From Mucilaginibacter sp. OK283 (lineage in GTDB: Bacteria > Bacteroidota > Bacteroidia > Sphingobacteriales > Sphingobacteriaceae): a stretch of DNA of 64,000 nt. The notes under the pieces were generated by a model. It had not been told where the DNA came from and made no database searches. It saw only the letters and a list, made by a program, of their open reading frames with translations. Positions 8,425-16,234 of this stretch are shown here, one piece after another. Position numbers and translations under genes: made by a program. Where the stretch lies: the NCBI RefSeq assembly GCF_900110415.1, contig NZ_FODR01000002.1, forward strand, positions 62,001-126,000, read 5' to 3'. Within the stretch, counting starts at the first letter, position 1, and every line of letters begins with the position of its first letter.

Positions 8425-10122
8425 TTACTCCCAGTTTAACTTCAACAGAGCTACACCTTGCCGGGGCAGGGCAATGGTGGTATTTAAAAGCCCGGCTTTA
8501 ACCTGCACTTTTTGGGGTTTGCCAACGGTTTGCAGTAGCCCGGCCTGCTCCAGTTGTTTTACCTGGTCGGGCGTGGGGCTTTGTGGCGATCCCATTTTTT
8601 TCCATACCTCGTAGGAGTTACTGTGCTGGTTATCAATTTGGTATTGTACAAGGGTTGCGGTGCGTGCGGGCAGGTTGCTGAGTGTTATTGCTACGGGTTG
8701 CCCTGCAGCCTGGATATCATCGTCGTGGTAATTCCATACCATTACGGTTGCCTGTTTTTTGCCTTTGGCGGCCAGCGCGCCAATATCGGTGTTGGCCCCC
8801 CGCATGCCCGAATCGGTAACGGCGGTAAGCGGGTACATCTGACTGGCGTTAACCTTAAGCCGTTTGCCCTGCATCATCCCAAACATCCGGAATACGTTAA
8901 GCACCGGCTTATCAACCCCGTTGGTAGCCAAATCCCTGAACCCATAAAACCAGGGCTGGTTTTCAAACTCAAACGACCAGGATACCGCCCCCATAAAGTT
9001 TACCCCCAACGAGTCGGCCAGTAAGTACTTGCGCGCAAACGACGCCGCTGTATAGCTGGAATACATGGTGCCGTTGCGGTATGCGTTGGATGGATTGGTG
9101 GCCATACCGCAGGCCGCGCAGCCTTCCGGGTCAGATTCGCCGATAACAATGGGGATGTTTTTGGTTTGCGGGTACGATGCCACTATTTTAAAGCCTTCAC
9201 GGATATCGCACATCTGCGGGGCCATATTCATGCGTACGTGGCCATTAACCAATGTAGGCTGCCCCTTGGCATGAAAGGAAATAACATCCAACGGCGAGCC
9301 TGTTTTGCCGGTGGCATAGTTGGTGCCGGTGAGGCAATGTTCAATAAATGCCCTCAAAAACTTCATCCCGCTCTGGCTCGATCCGCCTGCTATTTCGGGG
9401 CCGCCAATTTTGGCGGTCGGTAAAGCCCTGCGCAGGCCCTGGGCGGCGTAGTCATACATCTTAAAAAACTCGGGCATAGTGCCTTTCCAATAGCTAATGT
9501 TGGGCTCGTTCCATACTTCCCAGTACCAGCTTTCTACTTCTTTTTTGCCATAGCGGGCAACCGAGTGTTTTACCCACTGGTATATCAGTTCTTCCCATTG
9601 GTTGTAATCTTTAGGCGGATAGGCCCAGCCGGTGTAAATATCATTATAGTCGTCGCCCGGTTTCCAGTGATGGCGGTAAGGCTCGGGATGGGTGGATAGG
9701 GCCTGGGGCATAAAGCCTATCTGGGCGTAGGGTTTCATGCCCAGTTTAATATAAGTATCAAATATGCTATCAACCAGGTGCCAGTTGTAAACGGGCTTCC
9801 CCTCAGCGTCTTCAGTATACGCATTAGTCGATCCCCACTTGAGGGCGGCCTCGCCATTGCCGGTGGTAAGCAGGTTATGTACCCGCATATGCACCGGTGT
9901 GGGGCTTAAAGCGGCCAGGTGGGAAAGCAGTTTGCGGCCATCTTTCATGTAGGTGTAGTTGGGCTCATCGTGCCCAAACCATGCCCAAACGGGGCTCATG
10001 TTGCCGGTTTCGGCATTTAAATCTATGTTGATGGTGGCGGTTTGCTGCTGTGCGCAAATGCACTGGCTTTTTAGCAGCAATGTAAGTAAGCTTAAAAGCG
10101 CAAATCCTGTTTTGATATTCAT
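8425..10122 (-). CDS. Glycoside hydrolase family 39-like enzyme, secreted, 565 aa
   Basis: The catalytic barrel resembles GH39 beta-xylosidases and related clan-A enzymes. The acid/base Glu is in WEVWNEPNISYW (a NEP motif), and a candidate nucleophile Glu is in IPIVIGESDPEG. The start chosen is the ATG at 10120-10122 (MNIKTGFALLSLLTLLL), which gives a clean Sec signal ending ICAQ; an upstream in-frame start would add 15 residues before it. A beta-sandwich segment (residues about 440-565) follows the barrel, as usual for the family. The substrate is probably a beta-xyloside or related plant glycan, but GH39 also has other activities. No SusC/D gene is adjacent. Confidence 0.75.
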   Translation of the reverse strand: MNIKTGFALLSLLTLLLKSQCICAQQQTATINIDLNAETGNMSPVWAWFGHDEPNYTYMKDGRKLLSHLAALSPTPVHMRVHNLLTTGNGEAALKWGSTNAYTEDAEGKPVYNWHLVDSIFDTYIKLGMKPYAQIGFMPQALSTHPEPYRHHWKPGDDYNDIYTGWAYPPKDYNQWEELIYQWVKHSVARYGKKEVESWYWEVWNEPNISYWKGTMPEFFKMYDYAAQGLRRALPTAKIGGPEIAGGSSQSGMKFLRAFIEHCLTGTNYATGKTGSPLDVISFHAKGQPTLVNGHVRMNMAPQMCDIREGFKIVASYPQTKNIPIVIGESDPEGCAACGMATNPSNAYRNGTMYSSYTAASFARKYLLADSLGVNFMGAVSWSFEFENQPWFYGFRDLATNGVDKPVLNVFRMFGMMQGKRLKVNASQMYPLTAVTDSGMRGANTDIGALAAKGKKQATVMVWNYHDDDIQAAGQPVAITLSNLPARTATLVQYQIDNQHSNSYEVWKKMGSPQSPTPDQVKQLEQAGLLQTVGKPQKVQVKAGLLNTTIALPRQGVALLKLNWE

Positions 10123-10212
10123 ATCCGGAATGTATAGGTTTATTATCGGGAATAACAAACATAGCACATTACTTGTAATTTACACACTTAATTAACAAAA
10201 GTTTTACGTTGA

Positions 10213-10893
10213 TTAATTCTTAACTATTGCGCAGATATTCATTGCAGTACGGGTGACAAAGCCCAGTTTTTCATATACTTGAATGGCATTTGTGTTGCTT
10301 TGCAGCACATGTAAAAACGGGACTCCGCCTGCTTCTTTAATCAGCCGCACCTGGTGCATAATAAGGCGGCTGGCGTAACCCTTCCCCAGGTGATCGGGGT
10401 GATTGCAAACGGCGCTTACTTCCATATAGGGTAAAGGCTGTAACCTGCGCCCGGCCATGGCCACCAGCTCACCGCCAATAAAAATGCCAAAATAGTTGCC
10501 AAAATCGATAGTCCGGTCAAAAAAGGGACCCGGATTTGTTAGTTTGGTGAGCGCCAGCATAGCAGGGATATGCTCATCAGTTAACGGGCTAAATATCAAG
10601 TCGGTAATTGCCAGCGGCGCAGGGTTTTCATACACCATTTGCAGGCATTTCATGGGATTTACTACTTTCCAGAGTTGTGGTATTTCGTAGTCTCCGGGGC
10701 TGAAAACAGCAACCGTGCGTTTGGGTTGAACAATATCGTAAAGGGCAGCAAAGTTTTCGGGCGTGTTTTGTATCATCCCGGCAAAAGGCGATACATCAGG
10801 CAAAAAACATTTAACCGTATCCGTACCTTCGGCAAGGTTTTGATTGCCGGTGATTGAGGCGTTCCAGGCAGGATTATCAAGCGGGTGTTCCAT
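10213..10893 (-). CDS. GNAT family N-acetyltransferase, 226 aa
   Basis: The C-terminal half has a GNAT fold: the acetyl-CoA pyrophosphate loop motif appears in VCNHPDHLGKGYASRLI, followed by the NTNAIQVYEKLGF motif typical of these enzymes. The N-terminal 110 residues are a less conserved accessory domain. The start was placed at the ATG at 10891-10893 (MEHPLDNPAW); an upstream in-frame codon would add 19 residues with no typical content. It is a single cytoplasmic gene. The acceptor is unknown. Confidence 0.75.
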   Translation of the reverse strand: MEHPLDNPAWNASITGNQNLAEGTDTVKCFLPDVSPFAGMIQNTPENFAALYDIVQPKRTVAVFSPGDYEIPQLWKVVNPMKCLQMVYENPAPLAITDLIFSPLTDEHIPAMLALTKLTNPGPFFDRTIDFGNYFGIFIGGELVAMAGRRLQPLPYMEVSAVCNHPDHLGKGYASRLIMHQVRLIKEAGGVPFLHVLQSNTNAIQVYEKLGFVTRTAMNICAIVKN

Positions 10894-11207
10894 ATTTGCA
10901 AATGTAATGATTGGCTTTTTTATCGATGTGATAAATACCGGCAACGTCATTTACAATTGGATTGTAGGGCGATAAGTTAAGGCTTTTGCTGATAGCCGTT
11001 TATGCTGATGTACTGAAAGCCAAACAATTGATGTATTTAAATTCGCAATGGCTGTATTGCCATCACCCGTAATGTTCATATTTCAAATTAAAAAATATAA
11101 CTAATTGATTAATAATGTATTTTTCATGAATTTGGTTTAATTTTTGTTGCGTACAACGTAACAAAACATTCTAAGTTTACGTCTATTACCTGTAAAAATG
11201 ATCGATC

Positions 11208-11492
11208 ATGAAAAACAATAAAATAAAACTTAATAATCAACTCACCAGCAGGGTGATAGACCTGCATAACCAGGGTTACACCGACGATTTTTTGCCCGTA
11301 AAAGATGAATTCTTTTGCCTTCAAAACAGCGAGAACTTTTCGCCTGCCGATTTAAACATCCAGGTAATTGACCAGTGTTTTGATCAATTCAGCAATACGT
11401 ATAAATATATCCATACTATCGAAACCACCACCGGCAACAAGGGTTTGTTAATGGCCGATTTGATGTTTGCCGATATGGAAGCGGTAAGTTAA
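11208..11492 (+). CDS. Small conserved protein of the type often misnamed 'phosphoribosylpyrophosphate synthetase', 94 aa
   Basis: A short cytoplasmic protein. The pattern DLHNQGYTDDF...FFCLQ...FSPADLNIQVIDQCFDQFSNT...YIHTIET..GNKGLLM matches, in my memory, a Bacteroidota family of about 100 residues that is often labelled phosphoribosylpyrophosphate synthetase although it lacks the enzyme's size and motifs. No catalytic motif is visible. The AT-rich upstream region has a good Shine-Dalgarno-free leader, typical of this group. The gene stands alone. Function is unknown. Confidence 0.65.
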   Translation: MKNNKIKLNNQLTSRVIDLHNQGYTDDFLPVKDEFFCLQNSENFSPADLNIQVIDQCFDQFSNTYKYIHTIETTTGNKGLLMADLMFADMEAVS

Positions 11493-11755
11493 TATGCATG
11501 CCTGTTAATGACGGGCTTCATTCCGGTTACTCGGTTTTGCCTTAAAAGAACACCCGCAAGTTTAATTTGCGACAGGTGACTAATGGGCGTTTATACCACT
11601 ACAATAACGGCCCCGCGCTGCTCTAATTTCTACATTGATAAATTACTTAAAACGATTTTTTCTGATCCGGCTTAAATTGTTAAAATTGCAGTACTGAAAG
11701 CGTTACATTTATACTGCTAAACAGGCAATTTCATATACTGAGAAAATTAACCGGT

Positions 11756-12289
11756 TTGAGTATACAGGATTTGATCAGACGTATCCAGATTAATCAAGAT
11801 GAATCTGCATTTAATGAACTTTACAGGCAACTGTTTGGTAGGTTGTTTCAGTTTGCCTATTCGTTTTTAGGAGACAAGGAACCTGCGGAGGAAATTGTTA
11901 ATGATATATTTGTTAATGTTTGGTTAAGCCGTAAAGATGTGGGCAAGGTGCTCAATATCCAGGTATACCTTTACGTTACTGTAAAAAATGCCTGTTTAAA
12001 TTATTTAAGGGGCACTTCATCAAAACAACTTAAAGAAGTAAACATAGCCGAAGCTTATTATTTTCACCTATCGGTTGATCCGGCTCAACTGCTCATTAGT
12101 AAAGAATTGCAGGCAGTGCTTTTAACGGCTGTTGATAGCTTGCCCCCGCGTTGCAAACTCATTTTTAAAATGGTTAAGCAGGATGGCCTGTCCTGCAAAG
12201 AAGTAGCCGCCATCCTCGGCCTATCCGATAAAACCGTATTTGCACAACTGGCTATCGCGCTAAAAAAGCTCGAAAGCATCCTGTTATAG
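11756..12289 (+). CDS. ECF sigma factor (FecI-type) of utilization locus 1, 177 aa
   Basis: A sigma-70 family ECF factor: region 2 has FAYSFLGDKEPAEEIVNDIFVNVW (residues about 33-57), and region 4 has LPPRCKLIFKMVKQDGLSCKEVAAILGLS with a helix-turn-helix near the C-terminus. The start is TTG at 11756. It reads toward the FecR, SusC and SusD genes, and by analogy should be held by FecR at the inner membrane until SusC binds its glycan and then transcribe susC and susD. Unusually the FecR gene does not follow directly: a 2.57-kb cassette with two unrelated genes lies in between. Confidence 0.9.
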   Translation: MSIQDLIRRIQINQDESAFNELYRQLFGRLFQFAYSFLGDKEPAEEIVNDIFVNVWLSRKDVGKVLNIQVYLYVTVKNACLNYLRGTSSKQLKEVNIAEAYYFHLSVDPAQLLISKELQAVLLTAVDSLPPRCKLIFKMVKQDGLSCKEVAAILGLSDKTVFAQLAIALKKLESILL

Positions 12290-12310
12290 GCCTCTTCACC
12301 CGGTATTTTT

Positions 12311-12361
12311 TGTAAATGGCATAAGCCGAGTTTACACCTTTTACATTATAAGACTTTACAC
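12311..12361 (+). repeat. Left inverted repeat of the S41/AraC cassette
   Basis: It begins TGTAAATGGCATAAG and contains TTTACAC at 12331-12337 and 12355-12361. TGTAAA and TTTACA face each other around 14 bases, so the repeat holds its own operator-like dyad. Its counterpart is at 14829-14879 in the reverse orientation. Confidence 0.65.
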
Positions 12362-12395
12362 ATCAGGACATTTGTTATCAGGCAATCGTTCACCA

Positions 12396-12413
12396 CTCAA
12401 ATCGGGATTTGAG
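12396..12413. promoter_or_regulatory. Operator-like dyad upstream of the S41 protease gene
   Basis: CTCAAATC and GATTTGAG are exact reverse complements around GG (12396-12413), 72 bases before the protease start. It is short for a terminator and has no T-run, so a repressor or activator site is more likely. Confidence 0.45.
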
Positions 12414-12485
12414 CGTTATACTAATTGGAATTCGTCAGGAACTCTTGCAATTTTGGTCCCTTAGAAAGATCCCAGGATAAACCTT

Positions 12486-13580
12486 ATGAAAAAAATTGTA
12501 TTCACCTCGTTATTGCTGATCGCGTATGGTTTGCCCGTACAGGCGCAGGATAAAGCAACTCAAAAAATGGGCGCTGCTGAACGTAAAGCAGTGATCGACA
12601 CGCTCGTCGTCAAAGTCAATGCTCTTTATGTCTATGAGGACGTCGCTAAAAAAATGGCCACAGCGATCCGGCAACATCAGCAGCACCATGACTACGATAC
12701 GATAACCAGCCGCCAGGTGCTTGCTAAAAGATTAACCGCAGACCTGCATGCCATCGCTGGTGACGGGCATTTAGGTGTAGAAGCTTCGGCTACGCCGATC
12801 ATCGAGGAAAAACCTGAAGCGCCGTCGCAGGAAGCTGCCGATGCCTTCCGTAAAACCTGGGCACGCAGCAATTTTAATTTCAAAAAGGTGGAGCTGCTGG
12901 ACGGCAATATCGGCTTGTTGCAGGTGGACTCCTTTTTTCCCTCGGACTGGATCAAGGACCTGGCCCTGTCTTCCATGACTTTCCTCGCTAACTCAGACGC
13001 CATTATCATCGATATCCGTAAAAATTACGGTTTTGCCGACGGCGGTTTTTTGATTGCGAGTTATTTCTTCAATGATCCGGTACACTGGAACGATAATTAT
13101 GACCGCGATGCCAGGACGCTGCGGCAGTCGTGGACCTTACCGGTGGTTCCCGGTGTAAAGCTGGCCGACAAGGAGGTTTATATACTGGTCAGCAAGGACT
13201 GCTTTTCTGCATCGGAAGATTTCGCGTATAATATGCAGGCCCTCGGCCGCGCAAAAGTCGTCGGGGAGGTCACTGGCGGCGGGGCGCACCCTACCAAACC
13301 CTACAAGATAGGCACTTATTTCCTGGCCGATATTCCATTTGCTTACAGCGTAAACCCTGTTACACACACCGATTGGGAAGGCAAAGGTGTACAGCCGGAT
13401 GTACAGGTACCCGCGGACGAGGCGCAGCTCACCGCGCAGCTCATGGCGATCAAAGCCCTGGTCAAAAAAATACCTGCCGGAACTGATCGTACCGCCGGGC
13501 TCCAAAAAGTGATCGCGCAAAAAGAGCAGGAACTGGGTCAACTCAAAGCAAAAAAGCAGAGAGCCGTGGAAACTTTTTGA
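12486..13580 (+). CDS. S41 family (C-terminal processing / IRBP type) protease, periplasmic, 364 aa
   Basis: A Sec signal (MKKIVFTSLLLIAYGLPVQA) leads to a tail-specific protease fold: an N-terminal helical segment to about residue 90, a core with LLDGNIGLLQVDSFF and DAIIIDIRKNYG (residues 137-182), and a serine-containing SASED motif at 241-245 followed by VVGEVTGGG, the normal position of the S41 nucleophile region. A PDZ domain is not apparent. The C-terminus (about 330-364) is lysine/glutamine rich and helical. The substrate is unknown. It shares a promoter region with the AraC gene 44 bases downstream, and both lie in the cassette that splits the sigma and FecR genes. Confidence 0.8.
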   Translation: MKKIVFTSLLLIAYGLPVQAQDKATQKMGAAERKAVIDTLVVKVNALYVYEDVAKKMATAIRQHQQHHDYDTITSRQVLAKRLTADLHAIAGDGHLGVEASATPIIEEKPEAPSQEAADAFRKTWARSNFNFKKVELLDGNIGLLQVDSFFPSDWIKDLALSSMTFLANSDAIIIDIRKNYGFADGGFLIASYFFNDPVHWNDNYDRDARTLRQSWTLPVVPGVKLADKEVYILVSKDCFSASEDFAYNMQALGRAKVVGEVTGGGAHPTKPYKIGTYFLADIPFAYSVNPVTHTDWEGKGVQPDVQVPADEAQLTAQLMAIKALVKKIPAGTDRTAGLQKVIAQKEQELGQLKAKKQRAVETF

Positions 13581-13624
13581 GTGTGCTGCCCATTGCTTAG
13601 CTTTACGCTAAGATTCAGCCAGCC

Positions 13625-14737
13625 ATGGGTATTCACTTTAATCTTTTTAATATTGTCTTGCTTTTTGGCATCGTACAAGGGGTGATTATCAGTTTCACCC
13701 TATTGTTTCCCGGAAAAGATCACCGGCAGGCTAAATATTTCCTCGCGGCTTTCCTGCTGGCGCTGGCCTATAATAGCTTTGGTACCTTTTGCTGGAGTTC
13801 CGGGCTCAGCCTTCCCTGGTTTTATCTTTTTGACCGGAGTTTCCCTTATACGTTTATTTTCACGACCGGGCCCAGCTTATACCTTTATGTCAAGACGATC
13901 ACAGGCGCCGAAAAAATACCGGCAAAAGTTATATTGAAAAACTATTTGCCCGCTATCGCAGACCTGGGCCTGCGGTTGGCTTTAATGAGCTACGGCCTAA
14001 AAAAGACCAATCATCTTTACCACCCGGCGGCCCTCATCCTGATGGTCGTTATTTTCTGGGCTTACCTGCTATCGGCAATTCGCCTGTTCAGGCACTCATC
14101 ATTGCAGATGCCGACGGCAGAACAATTTCAGTTAGCCTCCTGGACCAAAATATTCCTGGCCGTTTTGATGGGTGTCGCATCGCTTTGGGCAGTGACGATC
14201 TTCGGCACAGTGCTGTTCCAATTGCGCACACTGGCGTATTTTGAACCCATTGAAGTCCTTTTGGTCATCTTTGTTTACTGGATAGGGTTGAGAAGTTATC
14301 ATTGCGCAAGGGTTGTATATATCCGGGCTCAACATGCCGTCAAAGCGACTGCAGATAAACTGACCATGGAAGATGCGGAGGTTTATATCAACTTGTTAAA
14401 AAATGCCATGGAGACCGACCGCTTATATCTTGACCCTGCACTGTCGGTCAGCAAACTTGCCGATATATTGAAACTCAATGTCAAATTGCTGTCGGCTGTT
14501 TTGAATGGGCATCTGAACAAAGGATTCAACACCTTTGTCAACGAATATCGCGTGAATGACGTCAAACAACAACTGCTTCAACCAGCCTATGACCACCTGA
14601 CCAATCTGGGTATTGCTTTGAATTGCGGATTTAAGTCGGAGGCAACCTTTCATCGTGTCTTTAAAGAGATTACCGGCATGTCTCCGTCCGCATTCCGGAA
14701 AAACAACCATCAACATGCCGCTGACAGTTTAACTTAA
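13625..14737 (+). CDS. Membrane-anchored AraC-family regulator, 370 aa
   Basis: The first 230 residues hold six to seven hydrophobic helices (for example IVLLFGIVQGVIISFTLLF near residue 10, and LLVIFVYWIGL near 213), and the last 110 residues an AraC DNA-binding domain: two helix-turn-helix motifs with LSVSKLADILKLNVKLLSAVL and the signature SEATFHRVFKEITGMSPSAFR. Such membrane AraC proteins are common in Bacteroidota and probably sense an envelope signal while bound to DNA. It follows the S41 gene by 44 bases in the same direction, so the two likely form an operon and may be functionally linked. Its target is not shown. Confidence 0.85.
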   Translation: MGIHFNLFNIVLLFGIVQGVIISFTLLFPGKDHRQAKYFLAAFLLALAYNSFGTFCWSSGLSLPWFYLFDRSFPYTFIFTTGPSLYLYVKTITGAEKIPAKVILKNYLPAIADLGLRLALMSYGLKKTNHLYHPAALILMVVIFWAYLLSAIRLFRHSSLQMPTAEQFQLASWTKIFLAVLMGVASLWAVTIFGTVLFQLRTLAYFEPIEVLLVIFVYWIGLRSYHCARVVYIRAQHAVKATADKLTMEDAEVYINLLKNAMETDRLYLDPALSVSKLADILKLNVKLLSAVLNGHLNKGFNTFVNEYRVNDVKQQLLQPAYDHLTNLGIALNCGFKSEATFHRVFKEITGMSPSAFRKNNHQHAADSLT

Positions 14738-14828
14738 TCAATCCAGATTTAGCAATAATAAGCTAAACCTAACCAGATGTACGCGGAACACTTGGTCCCG
14801 TCTGGTTATGATGTCCAAAATGTTAGCA

Positions 14829-14879
14829 GTGTAAAGTCTTCTGATGTAGAAAGTGTAAACTCACCTTATGTTATTTACA
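14829..14879 (-). repeat. Right inverted repeat of the S41/AraC cassette
   Basis: Reverse complement of the left end with about eight mismatches in 51 positions by eye: it ends ...ATTTACA at 14879. It sits 92 bases after the AraC stop and 83 bases before the FecR start, so it lies in the probable FecR upstream region. Confidence 0.65.
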
Positions 14880-14962
14880 TTTTTGGCGCGGTTAAAATTT
14901 ATTTCAAATTCTTTTAGGAAAATCGCGGTTGCCAGGTGTCCTTACACCAGATCGACTAAATT

Positions 14963-16045
14963 ATGGGAAAATCAAGATTTATTGAGCTGATGGCTAAAAG
15001 TATGGACGGATCGGCCAATAAGGAAGAGTTGGATGAACTCGAACTATTTTTAAAACAACACCCCGGATATAAAAAAATTCAACAGGTAACAGATGCCTTA
15101 ACAGGTACACTTAATAACAACGACGAAATTTTGCCCACAACCATAAACAGTAAGCTGGATGAGTTATGGGTTAAAATAAAAGATTCTGAAGAAACAGAAA
15201 CCGAAATTTTTGCAGGCAATGTACGGCCATTTAACTGGAGGTGGCTTGGCGCGGCTGCGGCTGTCGCCGTGCTCGGTTTGTTTGGCTTTTTGTTTTATAG
15301 CCAGCGGGCCAATCAGCAACTTAACGCCGCTGTAACAAAAAAAATTGATGTGCCTTTTGGCAAAATGATGCAGGTTACTTTATCAGATGGTACCAAAGTG
15401 AAGCTGAATGCGGGCAGTCATTTTTCGTACCCTTCGGTTTTCGAGGCCGGGCAAAGGGAGGTTAATTTAGAAGGTGAGGGCTTTTTTGAAGTGACCAAAA
15501 ATCCGAAGAAACCATTTTTGGTGCACACCGCCGGCTTCACGGTAAAAGTTTTAGGTACAGTATTTAACGTAAAAGCTTACCGCGATGATAAAACTACCGA
15601 AACTACTTTATTAAAAGGAAAGGTGCAGGTTGAGCTGGCCGATGACCCGGAAAAGAAGATCATTTTATCGCCGCATGAAAAACTGACCATTAATAACCCG
15701 GCGCAAGGTGCGCCTAGCCAGGCCGTTAAAACGGCAGTTGCCAAGATTAAATATGAAGTAGCCACATTGCCGGTTGTAAGCAATGATGTGTATGCAGAAA
15801 ATGCCTGGATAGACCACAAAATTATGTTTGCCAATAATGATTTTGAAGATGTTGCCCGGCAAATGGAACGCAAATACAACGTAAAAATAGTTTTTGCAGA
15901 CGAAGCCCTTAAAAAAGAGCAGATAAGCGGCGTGCTTGAAAATGAAAGCCTGGATACTGCCCTGAATTTCCTGAGGCAAATTGTGCCGTTGCAATCAAAA
16001 ATCGATGGCAGTACGGTGTACTTATCCTATAAGAACAAAAAATAA
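14963..16045 (+). CDS. FecR-type anti-sigma factor of utilization locus 1, 360 aa
   Basis: Inner-membrane anti-sigma factor that transmits the signal from SusC to the sigma factor. The cytoplasmic part (about 1-90) has an HPGYKK stretch typical of these proteins, one membrane helix is near 92-112 (WLGAAAAVAVLGLFGFLFY), and the periplasmic part contains the FecR core (VPFGKMMQVTLSDGTKVKLNAGS, LEGEGFFEVTKNPKKPFLVHT, VKVLGTVFNVKAY) and the C-terminal DUF4974 domain. It is followed by susC after 190 bases. Its sigma partner is upstream at 11756-12289, now separated by the S41/AraC cassette. Confidence 0.9.
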   Translation: MGKSRFIELMAKSMDGSANKEELDELELFLKQHPGYKKIQQVTDALTGTLNNNDEILPTTINSKLDELWVKIKDSEETETEIFAGNVRPFNWRWLGAAAAVAVLGLFGFLFYSQRANQQLNAAVTKKIDVPFGKMMQVTLSDGTKVKLNAGSHFSYPSVFEAGQREVNLEGEGFFEVTKNPKKPFLVHTAGFTVKVLGTVFNVKAYRDDKTTETTLLKGKVQVELADDPEKKIILSPHEKLTINNPAQGAPSQAVKTAVAKIKYEVATLPVVSNDVYAENAWIDHKIMFANNDFEDVARQMERKYNVKIVFADEALKKEQISGVLENESLDTALNFLRQIVPLQSKIDGSTVYLSYKNKK

Positions 16046-16130
16046 AACAACATAACTAATATTAACTTAACAGCAGCACATGAAGAGAAACAATTACTTA
16101 TCAGATTCCTGAAAACCCATAAATAAACAA

Positions 16131-16152
16131 GGGAAGAGGTGCAACTCTTCCC
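16131..16152 (+). promoter_or_regulatory. Hairpin in the susC leader of locus 1
   Basis: GGGAAGAG (16131-16138) and CTCTTCCC (16145-16152) pair exactly around a six-base loop. It lies about 80 bases before the susC start. The other utilization locus has a different hairpin at the same place (38435-38464). Confidence 0.55.
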
Positions 16153-16234
16153 CGCAAAAATCTGGGATTTATCATTGTGAGTAAGCGAGTTGGAACCGAG
16201 CTTACTCTATCCATTAATTTTCAAAACAAATGTA

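Larger units (their letters stand above)
12311..14879. mobile_element. Candidate non-autonomous inserted cassette (S41 protease + AraC) with 51-bp inverted ends
   Basis: The segment is bounded by inverted repeats at 12311-12361 and 14829-14879, which match at about 43 of 51 positions counted by eye. Both ends start TGTAAAT and are flanked on the outside by TTTTT (12306-12310 and 14880-14884), consistent with, but too simple to prove, a 5-bp target duplication. The cassette splits a sigma / anti-sigma operon, and removing it would leave about 100 bases between those genes. It contains two genes, an S41 protease and an AraC regulator, whose base use looks richer in GTC, ATC and CTG codons than neighbours. 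There is no transposase inside, so it would need one in trans. An alternative is that both ends are regulator binding sites. Confidence 0.5.

Noticed and set aside
12311..14879. Invertible DNA segment (phase variation)
   Set aside because: Inverted ends differ at several positions and no site-specific invertase is nearby; insertion or regulatory sites fit better.
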